Below, one piece after another: positions 16,613 to 24,199 of a DNA stretch of 64,000 bases. The stretch lies in contig NZ_JASAOI010000029.1 of the NCBI RefSeq assembly GCF_029953285.1, forward strand, positions 207,400-271,399, written 5' to 3'. The DNA comes from Yinghuangia seranimata. Lineage in GTDB: Bacteria > Actinomycetota > Actinomycetes > Streptomycetales > Streptomycetaceae. Position numbers and translations under genes: made by a program. The notes under the pieces are model-generated. The model saw only the letters and a program-made list of their open reading frames with translations. It did not search any database and had not been told where the DNA came from. The first letter of the stretch is position 1; the number at the start of each line of letters is the position of its first letter.

Positions 16613-18589
16613 CTAGCGTGCGGTCCGCAGGACCACGGCGTCGCGGGGGCCGAGGGTGGTGCGGCCTTCCAGGGCGCGTCCGGTCAGCAGGTCGGTGCCG
16701 GGGCGGCGCAGCGTCACGTCGGCCGCGGCGGTCCCGTGGTTGAGCAGGAACAGGTAGGCGTGGTCGGCGCTTTCGCGGCGGCAGGCCTCGACGCCGGCGG
16801 GGACGTCGGCGACCGGCTCGACGCCGGCGGCGGCGAGGAAGGGGTCGAGGATCGGGCGGACGTCGTCGGGCAGGCAGCTCACGTAGGTGGCGCGGCCGCG
16901 GCGGGTGACGGCGGGGCGTCCGGCCAGGTCGCCGTCGTCGTAGCGGGCGAGCACCTCGGCGTCGTCGACGCGGAGCCACTCGGCCCAGTCGTGGACGTTG
17001 CCGGTGGCCCCGTCGGCGAACCGGACGCGCTGGGCGGTGCCGGGGGCGAGCGGCCAGAACTCGTCGACGGAGACGCCGAGCAGGTCGCGCAGCGGTCCGG
17101 GGGCGCCGCCGGGGTGCACGCGGTCGGCTTCGTCGACCACGCCGCTGAACGGTCCGACGATCAGCCGGCCGGCGAAGTTGCCGAGGTTCTTGGCCTGTTC
17201 GTCGGTGCACAGGTAGAGGTTGGGGACGATGACCGCCTTGTAGGAGGACAGGTCGCGCCCGGGCGGGGCCAGGTCGACGGCGATGCCGCGCTCGTGCAGC
17301 GGCGCGTACCAGGCCTGGAGCATCGCCCTGAGGTCGAGCCGGTTCGACGGCATCGACTCGGGGGCGGCGAGGCCCCACCAGGAGTTCCAGTCGAAGACGA
17401 GGGCGACGTCGGCGGTGGTGCGGGTGCCGGCGATCTCGGCGAGGTTCGCCAGGTCGCGGCCGAGGCCGACGGTGTCCTGCCAGCCGCGGGTGGCGGTGCC
17501 GCCGTGCGGCAGGAGTGCGGAGTGGAACTTCTCGGGGCCGTAGCGGGCCTGGCGCCACTGGAAGAACATGACGCCGTCGGCACCGTGCGCGAGGGTCTGC
17601 AGGCTGTGCAGCCGCATCATGCCGGCGGGCTTGGGGACGTTGACCTCGCGCCAGCTGACCGCGCTCGGGGCCTGTTCGAGCAGCAGCCACGGGCGCTGCT
17701 TGAGCGAGCGCATGAGGTCGTAGCTGAGGGCGACGGCGACGTGCGAGGCGGGGTCGGCGGGGTCGGGGTAGGCGTCGTCGCTGACGATGTCCTCGGCGGC
17801 GGCCCACGTCCAGTAGTCGAGCCCGGGCAGGATGCTCATGAAGTTGGTGGTGACCGGGACGTCCGGGGTGACCTCGCGCAGCACGGCCTTCTCCGCCTCG
17901 AAGCACTCCAGGAGCGCGTCGGAGCAGAACCGGCGCCAGTCGAGCAGCTGGGCGGGGTTGACCGGGCCCGGGGCCTTGCGGGGCGGGGCGACCTGGTCGA
18001 AGCCGGTGTAGTGCTGGCCCCAGCAGGAGGTCCCCCACGCGTCGTTGAGTCCGGCGACGTCCCCGTACCGGTCGGCGAGCCAGGCGCGGAAGTGCCGGGC
18101 CGACTCGTCGCAGAAGCACTCGAGGGTGTGGTCGGCGTACTCGTTGCTGATGTGCCACATGGCGAGCGCGGGGTGGTCGGCGTAGCGCTCGGCCATGGCA
18201 CGCGCGAGGCGGGTCGTGGCGGCGCGGAAGACCGGGGAGCTGGGGCAGTAGCCCTGGCGGGAGCCGAACTCGAGACGGGTGCCGGCGGCGTCCACGGGCT
18301 GCACCTCGGGGTGCGTGCGGACCAGCCACGGGGGCGGGGTCGCGGTGGCGGTAGCGAGGTCGGCGGCTATGCCGTGCGCGTGGAGCAGGTCCAGGACGCG
18401 GTCGAGCCAGCCGAAGTCGTACTCGCCCTCGCGGGGCTCGAGGCGCGACCACGAGAAGACGGCGACGGTCGCCATGGTCACGCCGGCCTCGGACATGAGC
18501 CGGACGTCCTCGGCCCAGACGTCCTCGGGCCACTGCTCGGGGTTGTAGTCGCCCCCGAACAGCAGTCCGGGCACGCGGGTGAGCTGCAC
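16613..18589 (-). CDS. GH42 beta-galactosidase
   Basis: The product has 658 residues, full family length. The acid/base Glu is about residue 150 in HISNEYADH and the nucleophile Glu about residue 305 in LLLEQAPSAVSWR. A trimerisation and C-terminal beta domain follow. The zinc-cluster cysteines of many GH42 enzymes are only partly kept (ECFCDES). There is no signal peptide, so it acts in the cytoplasm. GTG 18589 is chosen because a GGAGG site lies seven bases upstream. It is the first gene of the long minus-strand operon and lies divergent to the GntR regulator. Confidence 0.92.
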   Translation of the reverse strand: MQLTRVPGLLFGGDYNPEQWPEDVWAEDVRLMSEAGVTMATVAVFSWSRLEPREGEYDFGWLDRVLDLLHAHGIAADLATATATPPPWLVRTHPEVQPVDAAGTRLEFGSRQGYCPSSPVFRAATTRLARAMAERYADHPALAMWHISNEYADHTLECFCDESARHFRAWLADRYGDVAGLNDAWGTSCWGQHYTGFDQVAPPRKAPGPVNPAQLLDWRRFCSDALLECFEAEKAVLREVTPDVPVTTNFMSILPGLDYWTWAAAEDIVSDDAYPDPADPASHVAVALSYDLMRSLKQRPWLLLEQAPSAVSWREVNVPKPAGMMRLHSLQTLAHGADGVMFFQWRQARYGPEKFHSALLPHGGTATRGWQDTVGLGRDLANLAEIAGTRTTADVALVFDWNSWWGLAAPESMPSNRLDLRAMLQAWYAPLHERGIAVDLAPPGRDLSSYKAVIVPNLYLCTDEQAKNLGNFAGRLIVGPFSGVVDEADRVHPGGAPGPLRDLLGVSVDEFWPLAPGTAQRVRFADGATGNVHDWAEWLRVDDAEVLARYDDGDLAGRPAVTRRGRATYVSCLPDDVRPILDPFLAAAGVEPVADVPAGVEACRRESADHAYLFLLNHGTAAADVTLRRPGTDLLTGRALEGRTTLGPRDAVVLRTAR

Positions 18590-18796
18590 AGATGACCTCC
18601 GCTTAGGGCTTCCTGTATTTTGTATTCAGAATTCATAATGGGGTGTCGGGGATCACGTCAAGCACGAGTTCGGCGCCCGACTTGCCGACAACCGGTCGAT
18701 CGGGCATACCAGTGGGCGCACGACTGGGCACTCGGGAACCGACGCGAACCGACGCACGAACCGAGCACCATCCGACGAGACGGGGAGACACCACAG
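18590..18796. promoter_or_regulatory. Divergent promoter/operator region for the sugar operon and gntR
   Basis: The 207 bases between the divergent genes contain a markedly AT-rich stretch at about 18611-18640 (TGTATTTTGTATTCAGAATT and following CATAAT), unlike the flanking DNA. It could hold the promoters and a GntR/FCD operator. A GAATTC-centred imperfect dyad is present. The exact operator is not assigned. Confidence 0.5.
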
Positions 18797-19456
18797 ATGG
18801 CGATCCAGCGCCGGCCGCTGCGCGAGCAGATCCGCGAAGAACTGCTGCTCCGCCTGGACCGCGGCGACTTCGCGGCGGGCAAGGACCTCAACGAGGTGGC
18901 TCTGGCCACCGAGCTCGGGGTCAGCCGGACGCCGCTGCGCGAGGCGCTGATCACGCTCGCCGGCGAGGGCATCCTGGAGAGCAACCAGGGCCGCGGCTTC
19001 CGGTTCGCGCCGGTCAGCGGCAAGGAGTTCGGCGACCTGTGCGAGATCGTCGCCGGGCTCGAGGCGCTCGCCGTCGAGCTGACCGCGCCGGACGACCTGC
19101 TCGCCCTGGCCCCCGATCTGCTGCGCCTCGCGCAGGGCTTCCCGGACCGCATCGCGGCCCAGCAGGAGATCGAGATCCACGACGACGAGTGGCACGACCT
19201 GCTGCTCAGCAAGTGCCCCAACGAGCGGCTGCTCGACCTGCTGACCAGCGTCAAGGCCGGCATGCGCCGCTACACGCACCTCATCGCCGGCGAGGACGCC
19301 CTGCTCGAGCGCGAGGCCGAGGAGCACTGCCGGATCGCCGAGCACCTCGCGGCCGGGGACATCCCGGCCGCGACCGCCGCGCTCCGGGACAACTGGGTCG
19401 ACGGCATGGAGCGCATGACCAGCCGGATCCCGGGCGCCGGGGCCGACGGCGGGTGA
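18797..19456 (+). CDS. GntR-family regulator with FCD ligand domain
   Basis: The product has 219 residues. The N-terminal winged helix-turn-helix has LNEVALATELGVSRTPLREA at about 30-49, the hallmark of the FadR/FCD subgroup. The C-terminal domain is all-helical with the FCD His residues (HDDEWHDLL near residue 125; HCRIAEHLAAGD near 178), which usually hold a metal and a carboxylate-type ligand. ATG 18797 is used; an AT-rich control region precedes it. Divergent to the GH42-gcvP-ABC operon, it is the obvious candidate repressor. An FCD ligand would typically be an organic acid. Confidence 0.9.
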   Translation: MAIQRRPLREQIREELLLRLDRGDFAAGKDLNEVALATELGVSRTPLREALITLAGEGILESNQGRGFRFAPVSGKEFGDLCEIVAGLEALAVELTAPDDLLALAPDLLRLAQGFPDRIAAQQEIEIHDDEWHDLLLSKCPNERLLDLLTSVKAGMRRYTHLIAGEDALLEREAEEHCRIAEHLAAGDIPAATAALRDNWVDGMERMTSRIPGAGADGG

Positions 19457-19515
19457 GGCGCACGGCGTAGGTTGGACGTGCGGGGTGCCGCGCGGGCGAA
19501 CACGAGGGAGGCGAA

Positions 19516-20004
19516 GTGACGGAGCGCAAGCCACCGGACGCGCCGTTCGAGACGTGGGTCGACCACCTCATCCGGCAGGCGCGGGCCCGCGGTGAATTCG
19601 ACAACCTCTCGGGCGCGGGCCGGCCCGCCGAGGCGCTCGACGCGCCGTACGACGAGCTGTGGTGGATCCGCCGCAAGGCGCACCGCGAGGGCATCTCCCT
19701 GCTGCCCCCCACGCTCCAGCTGCGCAAGGACGCCGAGGACGCGCTGCTGGACGCCCTGCACGCGCGCTCCGAACGCGAGGCGCGCGGCATCGTCGAGGCG
19801 ATCAACGAGCGCATCGAGAAGGCCCTGCGGATGCCCCCGCCCGGCCCGCTGCTGCGACTCCAGCCCTTCGACACCGACGCGATCGCCGCCGAGTGGCGCG
19901 CCGCCCACCCGGACCGGGTCCGCCCGCCCGCGGCCCCGCAGACCGCCACGCCCCGTCCGCGCCGGGGCTGGTGGCGGCGGCGCGGACGGGCTTCCGACGC
20001 CTAG
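19516..20004 (+). CDS. DUF1992 (DnaJ homologue subfamily C member 28-like) protein
   Basis: The product has 162 residues from GTG 19516, seven bases after GGGAGG. The DUF1992 core is evident: IRQARARGEFDNLSGAGRP near residue 16, DELWWIRRKAHREGISLLP, then LQLRKDAEDALLDAL. There is no J-domain; the name comes from a eukaryotic relative. The C-terminus is a basic, Pro/Arg-rich tail. The function of the family is unknown. It stands alone between the gntR gene and the peptide-export cluster. Confidence 0.85.
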   Translation: MTERKPPDAPFETWVDHLIRQARARGEFDNLSGAGRPAEALDAPYDELWWIRRKAHREGISLLPPTLQLRKDAEDALLDALHARSEREARGIVEAINERIEKALRMPPPGPLLRLQPFDTDAIAAEWRAAHPDRVRPPAAPQTATPRPRRGWWRRRGRASDA

Positions 20005-20158
20005 AACCCGGCCCCGGGGTCTGTTTCCTACCGCGCGTTGATCATCAACTCGCGTTTAAACAAACGATCTTCGTCAAATTTCGTCTCGCATTCTGGATAG
20101 TCGGAGATCGTCGGCGACCCCACACTTTCCCCCAGTGCAACCGCCCAGGGGGTCGAAC
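20005..20158 (+). promoter_or_regulatory. AT-rich leader region upstream of the cysteine-rich peptide cluster
   Basis: This stretch is much AT-richer than its surroundings and contains two short dyads: TTGATCATCAA at 20038-20048 and GTTTAAAC at 20054-20061. It is the only long non-coding space before the cluster and so probably holds its promoter and operator. No sigma-factor motif is assigned with confidence. Confidence 0.5.
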
Positions 20159-20692
20159 TTGCCTTACGTCATTGCTGGTTTGGTGCTCGTCGGAACCATC
20201 GCGCTGCTCAACCTCGGCTTGCTCGTGGTCATCCTGCGCCGTTGGCAGGAACTCGAAGTCGTCCGCCGACGCGACGACTTCGTCGCACAAGGACCGCAAC
20301 CCGGGGACAGGTTGCCCGAATTCGCCGCCACCGCGATCAGCGGCCGGACCGTGACCCAGGACGACTTCCGCTCCGGGGGACTGCTCCTCGGCGTCTTCTC
20401 GCACGACTGCCCGTCCTGCGTCGACAAGGTTCCGGTCTTCGCCGAGCAGGCCGAGCGGATCCGGGAGTCCGGTGGGCGGGTCATGGCGCTGCTGATGGGC
20501 GCCGAAGCCGGCGAGAGCGGCCTGACCGCCGCGCTGATCGGGCCGGCGGACGAGATCGTGCCCGAGCCCGAGGCGTCGCCGCTGTTCAAGGCGCTGCGCG
20601 TGCCCGGCTATCCCACGATCCTCACGTACCAGGGCGGCGTCCTCGCCGCCACCTCCGCCGTCGCCCGCCAACCGGTGCCCGCGGCGTCCTGA
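20159..20692 (+). CDS. Membrane-anchored TlpA/MauD-like thiol-disulfide oxidoreductase (CPSC)
   Basis: The product has 177 residues from TTG 20159, which lies six bases after AGGGGG. This start gives MPYVIAGLVLVGTI, parallel to the MNYAIAGLAL start of the second redoxin in the cluster. GTG 20135 upstream in frame is the alternative. One N-terminal membrane span is followed by a thioredoxin-fold domain with the active site CPSC (Cys84 and Cys87) in VFSHDCPSCVDKV and the cis-Pro segment RVPGYPTIL. It should act at the outer face of the membrane, making or reshuffling disulfides. It sits just before two eight-cysteine peptides, its likely substrates. Confidence 0.85.
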   Translation: MPYVIAGLVLVGTIALLNLGLLVVILRRWQELEVVRRRDDFVAQGPQPGDRLPEFAATAISGRTVTQDDFRSGGLLLGVFSHDCPSCVDKVPVFAEQAERIRESGGRVMALLMGAEAGESGLTAALIGPADEIVPEPEASPLFKALRVPGYPTILTYQGGVLAATSAVARQPVPAAS

Positions 20693-20768
20693 ACCCCGGT
20701 GCGGCCGTGGAACAACGCGGCCACGCCGTGGACCACGCACAGTTCATCCACATAAGAAGAGGAGAACC

Positions 20769-20948
20769 ATGCGCACTCTCAAGGCCGGTGCCGGCCGCCT
20801 GATCGAGCGGATCCTGCCCAAGGCCGAGGCCGAGGCGAGCTGCCCGCCGGACTGCTGGACCGAGTGGAACTACAACTACCAGCGCTGCCGTCGCTGCTGC
20901 GACACGCACAACTGCGGTGTCAGCTGCGGCAGCTGGGACTACTGCTGA
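20769..20948 (+). CDS. Cysteine-rich precursor peptide, copy 1
   Basis: The peptide has 59 residues. The leader MRTLKAGAGRLIERILPKA continues to AEA at 21-23; it is amphipathic and basic rather than a hydrophobic Sec signal. The core (24-59) has eight Cys at 25, 29, 40, 43, 44, 49, 53 and 59, spaced C-x3-C-x10-C-x2-CC-x4-C-x3-C-x5-C, and ends on Cys. Aromatic residues (Trp30, Trp33, Tyr35, Tyr37, Trp56) are abundant. AEA before residue 24 is a signal-peptidase-type A-x-A site, matching the S26 peptidase gene downstream. A GAGGAG site precedes ATG 20769. Probably a disulfide-rich exported peptide; no family name is recognised. Confidence 0.85.
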   Translation: MRTLKAGAGRLIERILPKAEAEASCPPDCWTEWNYNYQRCRRCCDTHNCGVSCGSWDYC

Positions 20949-20998
20949 CCGTCAGCACGGGTTACGCACAGTTCATCCACGCATAAAGGAGGAGAACC

Positions 20999-21178
20999 AT
21001 GCGCACACTCAAGGCCGGTGCCGGCCGCCTGATCGAGCGGATTCTGCCGAAGGCCGACGCCGAGGCGGGTTGCCCGTACGACTGCTGGACCGAGTGGACC
21101 ACCAGCGGCCAGCGGTGCCGCACCTGTTGCGTCACGCCGCGGTGCGGCGTGAGCTGCGGGAGCTTCGACTACTGCTGA
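20999..21178 (+). CDS. Cysteine-rich precursor peptide, copy 2
   Basis: The peptide has 59 residues. The leader is identical to copy 1 except Asp20 for Glu, and the eight Cys positions are exactly the same. The core differs mainly in loops: TTSG replaces NYNY at 34-37, and VTPR replaces DTHN at 45-48. The CWTEW, CGVSCGS and DYC segments are shared. Such loop-only divergence with fixed cysteines is what natural selection on a disulfide scaffold gives. A very strong GGAGGAG site lies before ATG 20999. A hairpin follows at 21185-21212, before the maturation genes. Confidence 0.85.
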   Translation: MRTLKAGAGRLIERILPKADAEAGCPYDCWTEWTTSGQRCRTCCVTPRCGVSCGSFDYC

Positions 21179-21184
21179 CACGCG

Positions 21185-21212
21185 CGGGGCGGGTCGCTTG
21201 CGGCCCGCCCCG
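21185..21212 (+). terminator. Hairpin between peptide genes and maturation genes
   Basis: A 9-bp GC stem (CGGGGCGGG / CCCGCCCCG) with a 10-base loop starts seven bases after the second peptide stop. It may act as a leaky terminator or as 3' protection of the peptide mRNA, giving more peptide than maturation machinery. This role is inferred from position only. Confidence 0.6.
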
Positions 21213-21254
21213 TACGTTCCCGCCGGTCCCGCGTCGAGTCTTCCGGAGTCACAC

Positions 21255-21788
21255 TTGTCCGACCTGCTGCTCGTCTGCCGCCTGACGCTGATCTGCGTGC
21301 TGGCTGTGGCCGGTGTCGCGAAACTGCGCGATCGCGACCAATTCGCCGCCTCGCTGGGCGACTTCCCCTTCCTGCCCGCCGCCGCCCGGCCCACGCTCGC
21401 CGTCGTGGTGCCCGTGGCCGAGCTCGCCGCCGCCGTGCTCCTCGCCCTGCCCTGGACGCTCGGGGTCGGACTGGCCGTCGCCGCGCTCCTGTGCGCGGCG
21501 TTCACCGCGGTGGCCGTCACCACGATGCGCAGTCCCAGCCCCGCCGGCTGCGCGTGCTTCGGCAGCAGGACCACCGTGCCGATGGGCCCCTGGCACGTCG
21601 CCCGCAACGTCACGCTCACGGTGCTCGCCGTCCTCGGCGGCGTCGTCGCCGTCACGGACGGCACCTCGGCGCCCCTCGACGCCGCCGCGATCGCGCTCGC
21701 CGTCGGCACCGCGGGCTACCTCACCGTGCTCGCCGTGTTCACCGACGACCTCGCCCACTTCTTCTCCACCCGTACCGGCCGAAGCTGA
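21255..21788 (+). CDS. MauE/DoxX-like redox-associated membrane protein
   Basis: The product has 177 residues from TTG 21255, six bases after CGGAG. Four or five hydrophobic spans are visible. The family signature CACFG appears in AGCACFGSRT near residue 98, as in MauE of methylamine utilisation, which with MauD is needed to form the many disulfides of the methylamine dehydrogenase light chain. VAKLRDRDQF near the start is also typical. In this cluster it would pass electrons from the MauD-like redoxins to the quinone pool or another acceptor. The following redoxin gene starts 15 bases downstream. Confidence 0.82.
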   Translation: MSDLLLVCRLTLICVLAVAGVAKLRDRDQFAASLGDFPFLPAAARPTLAVVVPVAELAAAVLLALPWTLGVGLAVAALLCAAFTAVAVTTMRSPSPAGCACFGSRTTVPMGPWHVARNVTLTVLAVLGGVVAVTDGTSAPLDAAAIALAVGTAGYLTVLAVFTDDLAHFFSTRTGRS

Positions 21789-21803
21789 AAGGACGATGAC
21801 AGC

Positions 21804-22370
21804 GTGAACTACGCCATCGCCGGCCTCGCCCTTGTCGCCGCGGCCACCCTCGTCAACGCGCTCCTCACCCGTGTGGTCGTCCAGGCCTGGCGGGCCACGA
21901 TCACCGCCCCCGCCGCGGCCCACCCGCACCCCCACGAGGACCCGGGCACCCCGCGGCTCGCCGTCGAACAGGGCGGCCACCTCCCGGCGTTCACCCTGCA
22001 CGCCCCCGACGGCGATGTCACAGAGTCGGCCCTGGCCGGGCAGCCCGCGCTCATCGCCTTCCTCCGCCCCAACTGCGGCCCCAGCAGGGAGAGCCTCGCC
22101 GACATCCAGCGCTGGGCCGAGGCCAACACCCCCGCGGGCGCACGCCTCGTCGCCGTCATCAACGGGCAGGAAGCCGACGCCGGCCCGCTGCTCGACGCGG
22201 TCGTCCCGCTCACCGGACTCACCGCCACCGAACCGCCGAACGGTCCCGTCGCCACCGCCTTCGGTGTGCGTTACCACCCGAGCTTCGTCCTCCTCGACGC
22301 CGACGGGACGATCACCGAGACCGGCATCGGCCTCGGGTCCCTGCCCGCGCTCGACGTCGTCACTGTATGA
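21804..22370 (+). CDS. MauD/TlpA-like redoxin with CGPS in place of CxxC
   Basis: The product has 188 residues from GTG 21804. One N-terminal membrane span is followed by a His-rich linker (AAHPHPHED, 38-46) and a thioredoxin-fold domain. The active-site segment is FLRPNCGPSRESL: Cys91 is kept but the second Cys is Ser94. The conserved cis-Pro segment RYHPSFVLL is present. A single-Cys site cannot cycle like the CPSC protein at 20159, so it may form mixed disulfides, isomerise, or hold substrate. The ABC gene starts inside its stop (ATGA at 22367). Confidence 0.85.
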   Translation: MNYAIAGLALVAAATLVNALLTRVVVQAWRATITAPAAAHPHPHEDPGTPRLAVEQGGHLPAFTLHAPDGDVTESALAGQPALIAFLRPNCGPSRESLADIQRWAEANTPAGARLVAVINGQEADAGPLLDAVVPLTGLTATEPPNGPVATAFGVRYHPSFVLLDADGTITETGIGLGSLPALDVVTV

Positions 22371-24199
22371 GCCGGCGCTTCGTCTCCCGCGCGGCCGAAG
22401 TCCTGCGGGGCCTGTCCGCGGTGTTCGCCCTGGCGTTCAGGGCCTGCCCCGGGGCTCTCTCCGTGCGCCTCGCCACGGTCGTCGTCACGGGCACCGCGCC
22501 GGTGGCCGCGTCCTGGTTGCTCAAGTACGTCGTCGACAGCCTCACCGCGGACGACTTCCACACGTCGGACCTCAACTGGGCCGCGGCGGGCATCGGGCTG
22601 CTCACCGTCCTGCTCGCCGCGAGCGCGTCCGTCTCCACGTACGCCGACGGCCGCATCCGCCGCGCGACGGCCACGCAGGCGCAGAGCGACCTGCTCGCGG
22701 CCGTCAACCGGCTCAGCGGGCTCTCCAAGCTCGAGCAGCCCTCGTTCCACAACCGCATCCAGCTCGCCATCCAGAGCGCGCAGGGGTCCGAGCGGCTCGT
22801 CGGCGCGGTGCTCCAGGGCCTCCAGGCGGTCCTCACCATGGCGGGCTTCCTCGGCAGCCTCCTGTTCATCAGCCCAGCGCTGGCCGCCATCGTCGTCGCG
22901 GCGGCGATCCCGGCCGTGTTCGCGCACCTGGCCAACAGCCGCCGCCGTGCGGACATGTTCTGGCGCACCAGCAGCCTCGCCCGCCGCCAGATCTTCTACC
23001 GCCAGCTGCTCACCGACAGCCAGGCGGCGAAGGAGATCCGGCTCTACGGCCTCGGCGACTACTTCACGCAGCGGCTGCGCACCGACCTCGACAGCATCAA
23101 CCGGCAGGAGGAGCGCCTGGACCGCCGCCTGGCGGTGTACGAGACGGGCCTCGCCGTCCTCGGCGCGGCCGTCTCCACCGGCGCGCTCATCTGGGGAGTG
23201 CACCAGGCCGCGGGGCACGCGCTCACCGCCGGTGACGTGTCCCTGCTCGTCGCCGCGCTCGCCGGCATGCAGTCGTCGCTCGTCAGCCTGGTCGGGTGCG
23301 TCGCCCAAGGGCACCAGACGGCCCTGATGTTCGGCCACTACCTGCACGTCACCCGGGTCCGGGACGACCTCCCCGCCCCGGCGACGCCGATCGCCCCGCC
23401 GCCGCTGTCCCGCGGGCTCGAGCTGCGCGACGTCTGGTTCCGCTACACCGACGACGGGCCGTGGATCCTGCGCGGCGTCAGCCTGACCATCCCGCACGGC
23501 AGCACCCTGGCCGTCGTCGGCCTCAACGGGGCCGGCAAGAGCACCCTCGTCAAACTGCTGTGCCGCCTGTACGACCCGCAGCGCGGCAGCATCCACTGGG
23601 ACGGCGTCGACCTCACGGACATCCCCCCGGACCAACTGCGCGAGCGGGTCAGCGTCGTCTTCCAGGACCCGATGGAGTACGACCTCACCGCCGCGGAGAA
23701 CATCGGCCTGGGCGACCTCGGCGCGCTCCACGACGGCGCGCGCATCCAGGCCGCCGCCGAGGACGCGGACATCCACGGCAAACTCTCGGGTCTCCCCCAG
23801 GGCTACGACACGATGCTCAGCCGGATGTTCTTCCCCGACGACGCCGAAGACCCGGTCTCCGGCGTCCAGTTGTCGGGCGGGCAGTGGCAGCGCGTCGCGC
23901 TCGCCCGGGCCCTGATGCGCTCAGAACGGGACCTGATGATCCTCGACGAGCCGAGCACAGGCCTCGACGCGGCCGCCGAACGCCATCTCCACGACCGGCT
24001 CACCGCGCTGCGCCAGGGCTCGACGAGTGTCCTCGTCTCCCACCGCCTCAACACCGTCCGCGCCGCCGACGCCATCGTCGTCATCGCCGACGGCGTCGTG
24101 TCCGAGGCGGGCACCCACGACGAGCTCATGGCCGCCGACGGCGTCTACGCCGAGCTCTTCACCACCCAGGCCGAAGGCTACGAGGAGGTCGTCAGGTGA
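22367..24199 (+). CDS. ABC exporter, fused membrane and ATPase domains
   Basis: The product has 610 residues. The N-terminal half is a six-span exporter domain. The ATPase half has Walker A GLNGAGKST at about 384-392, signature LSGGQ at about 502-506 and Walker B LMILDEPSTGLD at about 522. There is no N-terminal C39 peptidase domain, so leader removal must be done by another protein; the S26 peptidase gene overlaps its stop (GTGA). It is translationally coupled to the redoxin before it. It most likely moves the cysteine-rich peptides, or a modified form, across the membrane. Confidence 0.92.
   Translation: MSRRFVSRAAEVLRGLSAVFALAFRACPGALSVRLATVVVTGTAPVAASWLLKYVVDSLTADDFHTSDLNWAAAGIGLLTVLLAASASVSTYADGRIRRATATQAQSDLLAAVNRLSGLSKLEQPSFHNRIQLAIQSAQGSERLVGAVLQGLQAVLTMAGFLGSLLFISPALAAIVVAAAIPAVFAHLANSRRRADMFWRTSSLARRQIFYRQLLTDSQAAKEIRLYGLGDYFTQRLRTDLDSINRQEERLDRRLAVYETGLAVLGAAVSTGALIWGVHQAAGHALTAGDVSLLVAALAGMQSSLVSLVGCVAQGHQTALMFGHYLHVTRVRDDLPAPATPIAPPPLSRGLELRDVWFRYTDDGPWILRGVSLTIPHGSTLAVVGLNGAGKSTLVKLLCRLYDPQRGSIHWDGVDLTDIPPDQLRERVSVVFQDPMEYDLTAAENIGLGDLGALHDGARIQAAAEDADIHGKLSGLPQGYDTMLSRMFFPDDAEDPVSGVQLSGGQWQRVALARALMRSERDLMILDEPSTGLDAAAERHLHDRLTALRQGSTSVLVSHRLNTVRAADAIVVIADGVVSEAGTHDELMAADGVYAELFTTQAEGYEEVVR

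Larger units (their letters stand above)
20735..21178 (+). repeat. Tandem duplication of a cysteine-rich peptide gene with its 5' leader
   Basis: Two copies begin at 20735 and 20964. Both start with ACGCACAGTTCATCCAC, a ribosome site (AGAGGAGAACC or GGAGGAGAACC) and a nearly identical first half of the gene. The first copies of the leader-coding part are almost unchanged at DNA level up to the CGG codon 14, while the core-coding parts have diverged. The duplication is therefore fairly recent, or the leader is under strong constraint. Confidence 0.85.

Noticed and set aside
20769..20948. Methylamine dehydrogenase light chain (MauA) as identity of the small peptides
   Set aside because: They are far too short, and mauB, mauG and azurin or amicyanin genes are absent; only the MauD/MauE-type helpers are shared.
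20769..21178. Calling the cysteine-rich peptides lanthipeptides, lasso peptides or bacteriocins of a known class
   Set aside because: There is no LanM/LanB/C, lasso cyclase, YcaO or radical-SAM gene nearby, and the cores have few Ser/Thr. The neighbours are thiol-redox genes, so disulfides are more likely.
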